This document shows, piece after piece, positions 22,874 to 35,500 of a stretch of DNA of 64,000 nt. The DNA comes from Rhea pennata. Taxonomy: Eukaryota > Chordata > Aves > Rheiformes > Rheidae. How positions within the stretch are numbered: the stretch's first letter is position 1; every line of letters starts with the position of its first letter. The position numbers were made by a program, and so were the translations under genes. The notes under the pieces are model-generated. The model was not told the DNA's origin, ran no database searches, and worked only from the letters and a program-made list of their open reading frames with translations. Where the stretch lies: NCBI RefSeq assembly GCF_028389875.1, contig NC_084668.1, positions 25,774,993-25,838,992 of the forward strand. Direction: 5' to 3'.

Positions 22874-25873
22874 TACATACAAATAAATTATCACACAAGA
22901 TACTGAAAAAGACAGGAACAAAATGACAAGATATGAAAGTCAAGCCAAAAAAAGCATCCAAAAATCATGCAGTATACAATTAAAATGTAAACATGCAACC
23001 CTTAGCTAAAGCTAGTAAGCATGACATTGTAACCTCAGAATTTTGACAGAAGTTAATTTCGAACTTGTGCCCATCCTTTGAGCTACAGAACAGGTAAAGA
23101 ATTGATTTGTTTATAAACAGAAGGCAAACAAAACTGTTACTTGCACTTCTCATCTAAAATATCTGTAATACAGTGACAGGTTTCAGAGTTCAAAAGATTT
23201 TAATCTTACAAGCTTTAAAAGTGTAAAAGTTTTAAATATATCTGAAGATATGCTATGATTTATATACTACTTAAGAAAGACACAATACTAGAATTCAGTG
23301 CCAGTAGTTTTTTAAGAATATACATACCAACAAGAAAATATATGTAAAGACCTAAAAAGCCACATGCATCTTTTCTAATTCAAGATTAGGCAGGCATCTT
23401 CCCCAGCATGCAGGAATACGCTGAGACAGAGGACAGCAATGTTGTAGGAAAAAAAATACCTTCTCGAAGTCCTGCCTAGAACAAATAGTTACAGCTAGCA
23501 TTAGATTTTAAGAAAACTTCTGTTTGGTACCAAGTGTTCTTCCTTATTGTTACAAGACTTGTTTATTAAAACAGTGTTTATGCGTAGAGGCAAAACTCAC
23601 TGCTAGTAAGCTTCACAGGCTGCAGTGGAACTGTATCATGGATGAAACTGGTTAATGGGATTCTGACACAAAACCATCATGAAGCTATGGCCATGCGGCA
23701 GGAGTTACCTATTCATGGAAACTACCATATCCAAATTAGAGATTAATTTAAAAACTCTAAAATTGGAGTGCAGAAACAGTGTGCAAGACTAGGCCTGGCA
23801 CTATCTATTTTATCTATTTATTTTTATATACTGCACATGTAAATATCAGAAATTCAAACTCCATTTCATGCATTGTATTATTGCAATTATTATGTAGTCG
23901 TGGCATTGTCCATTAACTATCCAGAATGTAAGCAGTTTTTTAAAGAAATGGTTTCTAGTTAAAATGATTCAGTGGCATGCAGTAGATGACGTTTCATTTT
24001 GCTCAGAAAATGCAGGATTTCATTAAAAGGTTAGGCAGGTAGCACTCACATAATAGAAATTAAACATGAATAGAATATAAAATAGTAAGACAAAAACTGC
24101 TTGCATGCAGGTTAGAAAGAGATCTTCCTTTTGCTGTCAATTTTTGGTATTGTGGCCATACTCAGAGAAACATGTCAGGTGCTTCACTGTACTGAATTCT
24201 GGTGCAAACTGCAAGGTCTGGCAGTGGGTCTATGGTAAGGACTACTCAAACTGCACAGGAACGAGCAGGATTAGGTCCCACTGCAGTCATCACCTTAACT
24301 GCCCTCCAAAAATAATGGCAGGCCAGTTCTTACAGTCATTTACAATGCTACATGTTCATTTGAAAATGTAACTAACACAGAAAAGACACAAAGTTTAGTA
24401 TTATTATTGTTATTATTTTTTACCATATCCTTGCTGTCCATACGCTAATGATGGAGGAATGGTCACCTTCCGTTTTTCTCCAGGGCACATATTCATCATA
24501 GCAATATCTAACCCTTTTATGACTTGTCCAACACCCAGAACGAACCATTTTGGGTGACCTTCGTTTTGCGTCCGACTATTAAAAAAAAATATTGTGAGTG
24601 GATAACTATGAATTCAGTATTCATACATTTTTTAAGTAAGTAACGTTACTGTTAGCAGTCACAGTAGAAGTGTGCATTACATTATTAAAACATAAAGAGT
24701 ACAATAATATTTGAAGTACTAATCCCATTTTTCAGCAATGTCTATCAGTTAATGAGGGTCAAATCTTGAGACATGTGAAGTGCAACCTCCTTTTTAAACC
24801 AAAGTAAAAACCTGACTTCTGCTGCAGAAAGCCTGGGAGAGGAGGAGTGCTGTGAGCAATTCACTGCTGAGAATTAAAAATGTCCCAAGAGTTCTCACCG
24901 CATCCTTGTGGGATGGGATGGGGTGGAGCACGCAGGCGAGTGTCATGGTGATCTGGCAGTCTTTGCTACAGTACATGCTCACCCACTTCTCTGTGGAGTT
25001 AAGATGTTCAGCATTTAACAGAGCTTTTGATCATATGAGGTATCCCCGAGGGAGCTATAGTGAACTGTGCATGAGCAGCACGTAGCTCAAAAGTTAAAGT
25101 TACGGTATATGCTGTGTATTTACCTTAGATCACAGAAGTGGGAGACGAATCAAGATTGTGTATTAAAGTAGGATACTGTCTATAAGATTTGTCAAAATGT
25201 GGGTGAGGAGTGAGGCAGGTCCGTAAAAGAGAGAGACATGCCAATATTACGCGAGACATTGTAAAAATAAAGCTTTTGCCCAGGAGTTTCAAGGCAAACT
25301 GAAGAAGCCTGGTGATGGTCAGATGGGGTGAAATGAAGAGGCAAAAGCATAAAAGCTGTAACACCGGGGCAAAGAGTAAGGCAGCACAGGGAAAAGGGGG
25401 AGAAAGCCGGGAGGCGGCAGGAATATTGCAAACCACTAGGGTAACGTGGCTGCGCTGCACAGCGCCATCTATAGAAGCGTAAAGCGTGTGCTGCGCTCGA
25501 GCTTCTGGCAAAAATGCTCCGATCTCGCAGGCCCATCTGCGCTCTTGCCGGCAGCCTCTGCCCCCAGGCCGAGCGCGGCGCACAGCTTTGGGCGAGGCTC
25601 CGCGGGACACGGGGCGGCGGCCGAGCCCAGGCGGGGCAGCGCCGCCGCCCGGGCCGCCCTCACCCACCTGCAGTAGAACTTGGAGCCGTCGCTGGCCAGG
25701 TAGCCGTCGTAGTGCGCGTTCAGCAGGTCGCCCTTCTTGCTGCGCGGGCTGCACGGCTCGGGGACGTGCAGCACCTCTATGCTCACCTCCTCCGCAGCGG
25801 CCTCGGCCCGCGCCGGGGCCGCCAGCAGGCCCAGCGCCGCCGCCAGCAGGAGCAGGCCCAGCGCGCGGCCCAT
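20937..25873 (-). CDS. FKBP7: FKBP7 (FKBP23), ER prolyl isomerase, four coding exons
   Basis: Peptidyl-prolyl cis-trans isomerase of the ER lumen, known to bind BiP. Exons (minus) are 25873-25668, 24575-24424, 21988-21855 and 21098-20937, totalling 654 nt or 217 aa. Residues 1-23 form a signal peptide ([20 protein letters not shown]). The FKBP domain spans about 46-143 ([40 protein letters not shown]). EF-hand loops are D153-E164 ([12 protein letters not shown]) and D197-E208 ([12 protein letters not shown]), and the C-terminus is HDEL. All splice sites are GT/AG. The start was chosen because the signal peptide begins there and the context is CCGGCATGG; the ORF stays open upstream only because of GC richness. 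An NAT sequon in IPPNATLIF is a possible glycosylation site where I recall Asp in human. Divergent from PLEKHA3, 649 bp between start codons. Confidence 0.95.
21731..21810. repeat. Two-copy 40-bp tandem duplication
   Basis: GGTAGCTCACGTAAAGGTAA and GGCTGCTCATGTAAAGATAA begin two adjacent 40-bp copies in FKBP7 intron 3, differing at several positions. Confidence 0.8.
21855..21988 (-). CDS. FKBP7: FKBP7 coding exon 3
   Basis: Encodes [20 protein letters not shown] and the first EF-hand loop [12 protein letters not shown], then donor GTAATA. The exon ends exactly at the last loop residue, in phase 0. Confidence 0.93.
22829..22872. repeat. (ACAT)n then (AT)n microsatellite
   Basis: About seven ACAT-type units run directly into about eleven AT units, inside FKBP7 intron 2. 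Confidence 0.95.
24424..24575 (-). CDS. FKBP7: FKBP7 coding exon 2
   Basis: Minus-strand acceptor ends TTTTTTAATAG. Encodes [20 protein letters not shown] and [20 protein letters not shown], then donor GTAAAA. Confidence 0.93.
25668..25873 (-). CDS. FKBP7: FKBP7 coding exon 1
   Basis: ATG at 25873-25871. Encodes the signal peptide, [15 protein letters not shown] and [20 protein letters not shown], ending FYC plus two bases before donor GTGGGTGAG. Very GC-rich, within the shared CpG island. Confidence 0.94.
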
Positions 25874-26287
25874 GCCGGCGGCGCCGCTGCCCAGGCGGCT
25901 GCGTGGCACTGCCCGCCCCCCTCCCGCGGCGGAGGCCCGGCCCAGGGGCCGAGCCCGCGACCGAGCCCGCGGCGCCGCCCCGGTCACCGCCCCCGCCCGC
26001 CGCGACGGCCCCGCCGCCTCGGGGTGAGGGGCAGGATGTGGCGCCGCTCGGCGCGTCGCCGTCCCCCCGCGCCCGGCCGCCCGCCGCCAGGCCGCGCCCC
26101 GCGCCTCCTCTGACCGAGGATTTACGCAGGCGAGCGGGCAGCGGGCCGCGCCGGGCGGGCGGGGAGGGGGCCGCGGGGCTGCGCGCCGGGGGCGGGCGGC
26201 TGCGGGCCGCGCTGGCCGGGCCGGCTCGGCCGGGCCCGGGCAGCCCCCTGCGCCTGGGGAGCGAGCGGGACCTCGGCGCCCAGATGC

Positions 26288-26315
26288 GAAGGCGGCGGCG
26301 GCGGCGGCGGCGGCG
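26288..26315. repeat. CGG trinucleotide run in divergent promoter
   Basis: About nine CGG units (GGCGGCGG...GGTGG) between the FKBP7 and PLEKHA3 starts, likely within or near the PLEKHA3 5' UTR. Confidence 0.9.
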
Positions 26316-26495
26316 GTGGGGGGGAGGGCGTGGGGCCGGCAGGGCGGCGCCGCGGCCGGGGCCGGGGGCCGCCGCTGCGCCCTGAGCTCAGCGGCTCCGC
26401 CTCCATGTCGGCAGGGAGCGGCGGCGGAGGGAGACCCGCGCCGACCCCGGCGGCGGCGGCGGCAGCTGCCCTTTCCCCCGCGGAGGAGCAGGAGG

Positions 26496-26519
26496 ATGCG
26501 GGCCGCGGCCGGGCTCTGA
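26496..26519 (+). promoter_or_regulatory. Seven-codon uORF ahead of PLEKHA3
   Basis: ATG at 26496 encodes MRAAAGL and stops with TGA at 26517-26519, three bases before the PLEKHA3 ATG. If transcribed, it could permit termination-reinitiation. Whether it is in the mRNA depends on the unmapped transcription start. Confidence 0.5.
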
Positions 26520-26522
26520 GCT

Positions 26523-26562
26523 ATGGAGGGAGTCCTGTACAAGTGGACCAACTACCTGGCGG
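26523..26562 (+). CDS. PLEKHA3: PLEKHA3 coding exon 1
   Basis: Encodes [13 protein letters not shown] and the first base of the next Gly codon; donor GTAGGC at 26563. The exon lies in the CpG island. Confidence 0.93.
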
Positions 26563-29500
26563 GTAGGCGGCCGTTGGCGGGCCGTTGGCGGGGGGGGCGC
26601 GGCGGCCGTTGGCGGGGGGGCGGGGCGGGCGCGCGGGGCCGCCGTCGGTCCGTGCGCCCGCGGAGGCGGCCGTTGGCGAGCGCGGGGCTCGCGGCGTCGC
26701 TCCCGGCGTCAGCTGGCCGCTTGCCGCCCGGAGTTGTCGCTTTTCGGCTCCCCGAGAGGCCGCGCTGCCGGGCCGCTTGCAGCTCTTTGCGGGTTAGTTC
26801 GAGCTCTGGAGGCTGGACGGCGGGGGCTGCTAGGGGGAGGCCATCGCGAAAGCGCCACGTGCGCTTCCACGCGTGTTTGTGTTCGTGACGCTCCTCTGAG
26901 ACAGGCCTAGGCGGTTCGCACCTTCAGCGGGGACCTAGGCGCTGTGGGTACTAACGGAGCCCCGAGATCCTCAAAACGGAGATGTGCCCAGCTCCTGCGA
27001 TTTTTCACGGGAACGAGGTGGCTAAATATCTTCGGATGTCTGGATTGAACGTTGCTAAGTTAGTCAAGAGCCCTAACAGGACAGAGACTTGAACTGCTAT
27101 CGCAAATGTCACTTCCTAACATCCAAAGTATTGGATGTTGCCTTCCATCTTTCTTTTCCTTAGGAAGTAGCTTTTATTTGTGGTGTATGAACTTGCAAGG
27201 TATCTTCAGTTGCAGTTAAGGAATCATTTAATATTGCATCTTTAACTCTTCAATGGTAAATATAAAGTTCTCTTAGAATACTTCTTGGATGTAATTTTTT
27301 TAAAGTCTATACTCCTGTATCCTGACCTGTAAAACATGCAAAAAGCTCTAGTTCTGGATGATTTTTTCTGGAAATGCATTTTTAGAAATGCGGCAGAGGG
27401 AAGTATAGTCAATGCTTGCGTTTGTTATCAAATTCTGGTTTTGTTTGCCTCGTCCTCTATAATAAGAGAGGTACCTCATCCTGGAGATAGCAATGCATAG
27501 ATTGTGCTTTCAAGGTGAATCCGATGTCTTTTCTGACACTGTAATAGGACTGATTGTCCCTCAGGAGCAGATCAGTGTTGGATCATACATCATGCTTAGT
27601 CAGGCATCTTGTTTGACTGCTTTTGCAGTATCTTGTTTGTCCTCTTGTTGTCCTGTGCTTTACATATGCTGTTCTACATGTGTGGTCCTGCTTCAGTAAA
27701 TTCAGATTTTGAATGCGAAATGATATGAAAATCAGTAACTTGTAAATCAGAACTTGTAAAATATGGGCCATGTTGCAACGATGCAGATGAAGAAAACATG
27801 GAGTGGGGTCTCCATGCACAAGGCTGTTCATAATATTTGGTCTTTTCCTTTAAAACAACCAATCAGCTCACCTCAGGCTAACTTGTTTTACTATATTTGC
27901 TGTATCATGCCCAATCTTGCATGCTGCTTGGATTGCCAATCCAGGGAGAGTTCTAGCCTAGCTCCTGAATTTGGATAATTTAAATGAAGAAAAGCTGTGC
28001 ACTTGCTTAGTTCACTAACGCTCATGTTTGGGTTCCATTATTGCATGCGCTTACTGTGAACAAAAATGTACACAGCATAATCTTGTATTTATCTGAGAAA
28101 ATATCTGTCCATGCATACAAGTTTTCCAATGAAAGAGAACAGTGGGACTGCAGTCAAATAGCTGTTTGATAAGATATTTTTCTCACTTCTCCACATTAAA
28201 TGTGGAAATACTAATAGAGAAAAATTATGACTATAAAACAAATAATGACTACAAATTTCTTCTCAAAATTGTTTTCTCAGTTCCGTTTTTGTGACAGAAG
28301 TTGCTGTAGCAAAATGCTGTAGACTTTATATGTGAATTCTGTTACTTAATAAGTAAATTCTGTTATTTAATAAGTAAATATTTAACATTAACTATAAATG
28401 CTGCATTATAGACTCTTATAGGACTCTGCATAATAGACTCTTAAATCAATATGCATCTAAATTCCACTGAAAGTTAGTAGAATACCAGTCTCCAGAACCC
28501 TTGCTCAGGACATGTAGGCCAGCTAATTCAACAGAATCATCTAATTGTATTACTCAGATTTTTTTTTAATGTTGTTTATGACTTTTTTGTTATGCTACTG
28601 TGTGTTTTTGTAGCCAGAAATAAGACATACTGTTTGTTTTCAGTAACCATGGAACTTGAGCAGTGAAGGAACTTGCTAATATTGCTGAAGTGTGGCAAAA
28701 GAACATAATTTAGCTTCTTCCTTCCTTCATTAAAAATAAATGCAAAATACAGCTTGCTTTTCTCACATAACGTGCATGCACCTGTGAATTCGTAGAAGTA
28801 TGAATTTGTTAAGTATTTTGTCAAATATAGGACACTTTTTTCAAGGGCCCAAGTTCATGCAAGAAGAGGTATTCTTGTTTTCGTTGTTTTGCTTGCTTCT
28901 GTAGGGCACTTGGGGTCTTAATGCTATTACTTCTGTTTTTTCAATGCTAGCATAATGTGAGGCTGAAATAATGATCTATGCAGGGTCCCTTTTTACTTTT
29001 TGTCAGCACAAGACTGTTTAGAAAACATTAACTTCTCCCTGCATGCACTTACAAGTTAAGGGGAGCACAAAGTCAGTGTTTTGCGATGCAGTGTAGCAGG
29101 AAAAAATACTAGGGCATTTTTGAGCAGTGTTTTACAGTACAGAGTCTTCACTATGGTCACTTCACAACTATATATGTACTCTGTTGTAAATAGTAATGTG
29201 TGTTTTACAGTACAGAGTCTTCACTATGGTCACTTCACAGCTATTTATGTACTCTGTTGTAAATAGTAATGTATGTATGTAATTTGAAGTCTTGTGCTAT
29301 GGGAGTGGGTATCCCTCAATATTTATAGCTTTTTAAATTCTATTTTTATATCTGAGTGTAGATCTGCTTATTGCTTACCCACTCTGCATTTGAAAGATAT
29401 AAATGTTTACTGATACAGCTTTTAAAAAAAAGTGGCATGTTTTTAATTCCTTATCCTGGAATTCTTGCATGATGTAATGGGGACTGGTCTTGCACCTCTT

Positions 29501-32500
29501 GAATTACTGTTAAAGCTTCTAATGACTTAATGTGAGTAGTGAGGCCTTTATCTGATGTTCAGCAGTCTGACTGAGCCCACTGTGTTTTAATGCACTAACC
29601 CTGTGTGACTGGGTAGCTGCAGCTTGTTCTAAGTGCTGTGGACCATACCATTATATCACCAGACTGGTGAGCTTGGTGTCAGGTTTTAAGAGAAGGGTGA
29701 TCTGTTCCTATTGTCTGGTTGACCCAGACTCTAAAGAGCCAGTGTTCTTGTGCTCTTCTGGAATGCTTTAGTTTCATGTTATTTTTAGAAACCTGTTAAT
29801 CAGACAGAGTGATTTAGTAGACATGGTGATTTGTATTCAGTAGAGTTAAAAATCAGGGCGTCTGTTCCACTGAGTGTTGGGTTTTATGAAATGGCAAGTT
29901 TGCCCATAAAATAGCTGTAAAAAAATTACTGTCATGGACCCTCTTTATCTGATTAAAGTAGATTAGCATTTATATGTTATGATGCTGTGTGCAGGTCTCC
30001 CAGATATTTATGCATATGCATCATCTGCTATGTTCTGTAGATGTATTCTTTGTTTTGTTGATACAAAGCTAGTTAAAGCATAAGTACAGGAACTTGTATA
30101 TGCTTTCCTTGCAAATGGACTCTTATTAGTATAAGCCATGTCTCTGCTAGGTCGTAGTGGAAAATACCAGCACAATGCCTGAAATTAAATAATTACTGAG
30201 CAATAAAGTTGGGCTACATTCACAGAAAATGGCATGTCACTAGTTAAGGACAAAATACAGAAGCTCTCTCTGAAATACGTTATGCAGAGGAGATGATAAA
30301 TAGCGGTTACTAACATCAGTCATTCATTTGTATGACTGTATTTATTTTTGACTTTCTAAAGAAAGTCTACCTGAAAAATATACCTGCATGAGAATGGTTC
30401 ATCAGAGGTATGTAATTTATCAGCCTTCAAAACAGGATTTCTCTCAGGCTGAACTAAAATCTCATTCTGTTGCAAAATGGAATATAGTGAAGGTGAAATA
30501 CTGCTAATCTTGCATTCAAAAAGAATAAGAGTGAACTATCCCCATAATACTAGTTTGGTTATAGAGCAGTTCTGTTTTTCAGAGCACAAATTCTTTCCTT
30601 CTGGTGTGACACAGGTATGTTATAATGTTTGCATCTTTTCTATAAAAGTTCTAACAGCCAAAGAGCTGAATTTGATTTGCAATTTAGTGATTAGACTAAA
30701 CTTTTCTTTGAATGTTTTTGATCTTGCTAGGTTGGCAGCCTCGGTGGTTTGTTTTAGACAATGGGATATTGTCATACTACGATTCACAGGATGACGTTTG
30801 CAAAGGCAGCAAAGGAAGTATAAAGATGGCTGTTTGTGAAATTAAAGGTAAGAATTAAAGAGATTTCTGCTAGAGGAAATTCTAGTTGTCACAGTAATAG
30901 ATGAGAACACCTTTCGTACCCTTTTCATCACAAATTTTTATATGTACTTTAAATGTGTGTACTTTCATACACCTGTTTTCTAGTGTGGTTTCTTCATAGT
31001 TCATGAATAATACTGAATGTGAATTATGACATGGCAACAAAGAAAAATGTTTTTGATATGTAAAGCTCTCTTCTGAGATCTAGAACCTACCATATATTCC
31101 TTTACCTTTTTAAAAAGTTGTGTGTGCATGGCTTATACTTGAAGTTACTTAAGTTACTTAAGCTGATTATCTTAGTTTTACCTTTTACATTGGTAGAGGT
31201 AGGAGACTGAATCATGAGCAGTAGTTTTTCAGAAAAGCAACCTAAGTGATCTGAAAGGGGAGATGTCTTTAAGGAAGAGCTGTTCAGTCCCCCCCCCCCC
31301 CTTTTTTTTCCTTTATGGTTTTTCCTCTTGAGTCATTTTTGCTTTTGACACTGTTAGCAGCTCCCTACATGCGTAGATGATGTATATATTAGAGTTAGTA
31401 AATGAACTGATGGTGCCGGACTCTGAATTTAGGCTATACATTTAGTGTTTCCTAAACTGTAGATCAACCTCCTTGGCCAATAGGAAGGCATTATCTAACT
31501 CTCTGTTGATTTCAACTCTTGGCCTTTTTCCAGATATCCCCAGAAGACTGCAGTTATGGTGTGGGTACTTGTACATTAAAAGGTGGAACTTACTTTACGT
31601 GGGCCACTAAATATTTTTCATGTGGTAACTCCTTTTGGTTAGTGTTTCCTTGGTCGAGATTAAACCACAGTTTAAAAGAGGAATATACCATGTTTTGATC
31701 GTTCCAGCTGTTCATCTTCCTTTTCCTTGTCGTCTTATTCTTTTGGCATATGAAAGATAATAGCTAAAGTCTGGATTTGATGCAGTCTCCTGCATCAGTG
31801 GCAAGCAGGGAGTTGGTCTGGAGGAACAGTGCTTGCTAACGTGAAACGCAGCACAATATTCTAGTTAAAGACATGGTACTGAATAGGATGGGCCATTAAC
31901 AAAATCTGTTTAATTCTTGATTTTAAGACTCTGAGACCTGAATCCAGATTTCATCAAGAAGGGACATTCAGTTTTTAGCTTACTTCTCCATAAGTATTTG
32001 TCCTTGCAACAAAACATTTTGGTTTGCCATGGTTAGATCAGGATTAACATACAAGAGCTGTTACAAATTCACAAGCAGTGTATTGATATTGCAGAACCTC
32101 ATTGTGCTTGAGTCTGTCCGTTGTTTGGTAATTGGTGTTCCTGACTGTTTATTCCACAGTGCCCTAGGGAGAAGGGTTGAGCTACTTTTTTGTTGTTTGG
32201 CAGCAATACATTGTGATTTATGATATTAGTGTGTGATTGTAATATAAATGTTGAAGTACTTTGATCTGCATGTCATAAATAATCCTTACTGGGTTAAGGG
32301 TTTTTCGCCTTCAAAATTGCGTGTGTTCTTTTTTTCTCCTTTGTCCTAAGTTCATGCAACAGACAACACAAGAATGGAGCTAATCATTCCAGGGGAACAG
32401 CATTTCTATATGAAAGCAGTTAATGCAGCTGAAAGGCAAAGGTGGCTGGTAGCTTTGGGGAGTGCGAAAGCCTGTTTGGCGGATACCAGAACAAAAAAAG

Positions 32501-35500
32501 AAAAAGGTATTTATGTCATCTAGAGCTTGCACAACCTAGCCACTTCTTCAAATGCTTTTTCAAATAATGATGATACTAATCTTGTGATGTAAATTTAGTA
32601 TTATTGTCTTTAATTAGAACTCTTAATTATTACTAGTGATCTGTTTGGTAAATTCCCTTTTGATGTTTAAATTGTAGTAGAAATCAGCACAAATCACTGT
32701 TGCGATCTGTTTGTCACCTTATTTTGCTAATCAATGGTTTTATCACTTCTATGGTTTCTTTATTTCCTTTCCATTTTGGATTTCTGTGCTGTGTTCAAAT
32801 TTGTCTTGCACCTGATATCATCTGTGTGGTATCCTAGGAGTGTTGCTGTGACCATATGAAGCATCAGATTCACAAATTATTAGAGTTCTTTTGATTTAAA
32901 GAAACCTTTATCATTTGGTGTCAGTTCAAACTCTCCCTGCATCCACAGTACCCAAATTTTGACCGAGTTTAACAGTGAGATGGATAAGGAGTTTAAACTG
33001 AAGTTCATGGGGTTTGGGTGGCTAGTTCCCTGGCCATTTTTGAAAAACTACAAGTTTCCTATATGGCTAACACATTTTTATAGACAGTATAGCAGTGATA
33101 TTCTAGATCTTTATTCTGTACCAGGCACTGAAGAACCACTTGTATGTAAAATCAGTGACATGCTTCATTGTTGAAATTCTGAAGGTACTCAGCTCTATTC
33201 CACTTGATGTTAAAGTATCCAATATTTAAAAATCTGGACATTGTACAAGTTTTTATTGGAGACAAAAAACTGCCCTAGAATATCTCTCTGGATGAAATCA
33301 CCTTCATTGAAAGAAAGCAGGGAAGACTATGTGTGAGCTTAAGAGTTGCCTTACTGAATCAGACTGAAAGTCTCTTGTGAAAGCCAAGAGTAAAGTCTTG
33401 AGAGGGAAAATAAGAAAAAGGATGTAATTAGAGTGATTTCTCCTGTGTATGCTGAGGTGTGTAATCCTACGTACACACCTTTTAATCTTTAAGGTGGAAG
33501 TAATCTGATCTTTCCAGGTTTTGAGCTCTACTACCTGAACAAGTTGAAGCTTCAGCAAGTTAGGGTTGTTACAGGAACAACTATTGTTTGCAGCTGTTAT
33601 GAAGCCACTGAATGTCTACTCTTTTGATTCATTATTGTTATTATTGTTTTTCTCCCAAATTTTTCTTGGGTGACTTGAAGTAACCATTTCCAGCCAATCT
33701 GTTGAGGTGGGAAATTTCATCCATTAAATGTTTTCTGTATTACAGTACATCAAAGAAAAATTTCAGCTTCATGTTTTTTAGTTACATGCCTCTTTCTCTA
33801 TGGTCATTAAAGTAGCATCAATTATCATTAAGTACAAACTGGTGTCTACTTCAAGTAAAATTCTTAACTCATTGCAGAATCTACTTTTCCTCAAACTAAT
33901 TGAAAGTTTAAATGAATTTTTAAATGAAAATTTAAATGAGCATATTTTAAAGTATGTACGTAAATCATATGCCATAATTGGTAATTCTTTTTTTTATAGA
34001 AATAAGCGAGACCAATGAATCTCTTAAAACCAAAATGTCCGAACTTCGCCTCTACTGTGATCTTTTAATGAAGCAAGTTCATACAATACAAGAATTTGTT
34101 CACCATGATGAGACTCGATCTCCTCCCAGCATTGAGGTACTGAATTTCTAGAATGGCATTGGAGAACAGAATCACAGAATAGTTGAGGTTGAGAGAGGGA
34201 CCTCTGGAGATCAAGTGGTCTAACCCCCCTGCTCAAGCAGGGTCACCTAGAGCAGGTTGCCTAGGGCCAATTCCTTTGGGTTTTGAATCTCCAAGGATGG
34301 AGACTTCACAACCTCTCTGGGCAGCCCGTTCCTGTGTTCAGCCACTCTCAAAATGAAAAAATATTTTCTTATCTTCATATGAAATCTGCTGTGTTTAAAT
34401 TTATTCCCATTGCCTCTTGTCCTGTCACTGAGTACCAGCAAGAAGGGTCTGACTCCACCATCTTTACACTCTCCTGTCAGATATTTATAAACATTGATAG
34501 GATCCCCACTGAGCCTTTTATGTTTCAGCCTGAAGAGCAGCAGCTCTCTCAGCCACTTCCTGTGTGAAAGATGCTCCAGTCCCTTAATCATCTCAGTAGC
34601 TCTTTACTGGATTTATTCTACTAGCTACATATCTGTCTTGTACTGCGGAGCCCAGCATTGGACCCAGCACTCCAGAAGTCGCTTCACCAGTGTTAAGTAG
34701 AGGGGAAAGGAGCAGATCCCTTGTGCTTGTGGGCACCTTATTTCATTTTAAGTTTCTATTGACGTCATAGGCTTCTTTTCCTAATGGGGAGATTTAACCT
34801 AAAGTCAATTTCAGAATACTTTACAGTTGACTTGTGTGGAAGAGATTGTATATGCATAAAGTACCTGAAATATTTAACTGTAATTGTAATGTGTATTAGG
34901 AAACAATTCTGTTTAGAGTCATTTGATTAAAAAACCAGAAGAGGTGCCATATTCGTTGTGCAGTAATTTGTTCTGTCTGAGATCTTTGTTTCAACTACTC
35001 TGCCTATAAACATCTATTTCAATGAGTAGTTGAAACCTGTTCACTCTTTATTTCATTGAAGATACTTCATTTTGTTACTAATAAAAGCTACCATTACAGG
35101 CATTGAAAACTTGCAATGTAAATATGACCCTCCGAACGCATGCGATAAGTAAAATTATTTTAGTATTTCTGCTTTTGAATGGAATTTAGTACTGAAAATT
35201 CAGAAGCGGCCTCCTTCTACACACTCTTGAGCAGTATGTGGGCAAGCAAAGTAAAGCAGTGTTGTAACTTTGTAGTCACAGCACGGCAAAGTGTTGTCAG
35301 CTTACAGCAAAGCTACAGTTGACCCATAGACTGCTTGCACTGAAGTCAATAAAGATGCATACATGTTCTGCTGCAGTTCATTTGTTTTATAGAATGATAC
35401 TCTGATATCTGTAGGAATTTAGTCATTCTAAGAGAAAAGCTTCTTATATTTGCAATAAAAACATTATAGCATTATTAGCTGATACTGTAAGGAAATTCAG

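Larger units (their letters stand above)
25520..26900. promoter_or_regulatory. Shared CpG island, FKBP7/PLEKHA3 divergent promoter
   Basis: About 1.4 kb of very high GC and CpG content that covers both first exons. The start codons are at 25873 (minus, FKBP7) and 26523 (plus, PLEKHA3), so one bidirectional promoter is the simplest reading. It holds a CGG run at about 26288-26315 and a second near 26450-26463. No TATA box was recognised, as expected for such promoters. Several long ORFs here arise only from lack of AT-rich stop codons. Confidence 0.8.

Noticed and set aside
25469-26551. 360-codon minus ORF and 299-codon plus ORF in the CpG island
   Set aside because: GC-rich DNA rarely contains stop codons. 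Only 25873-25668 on minus is supported (FKBP7 exon 1 with signal peptide).
34247-34591. 114-codon minus ORF
   Set aside because: It is the end of CR1 ORF2 in a 5'-truncated element, not a host gene.
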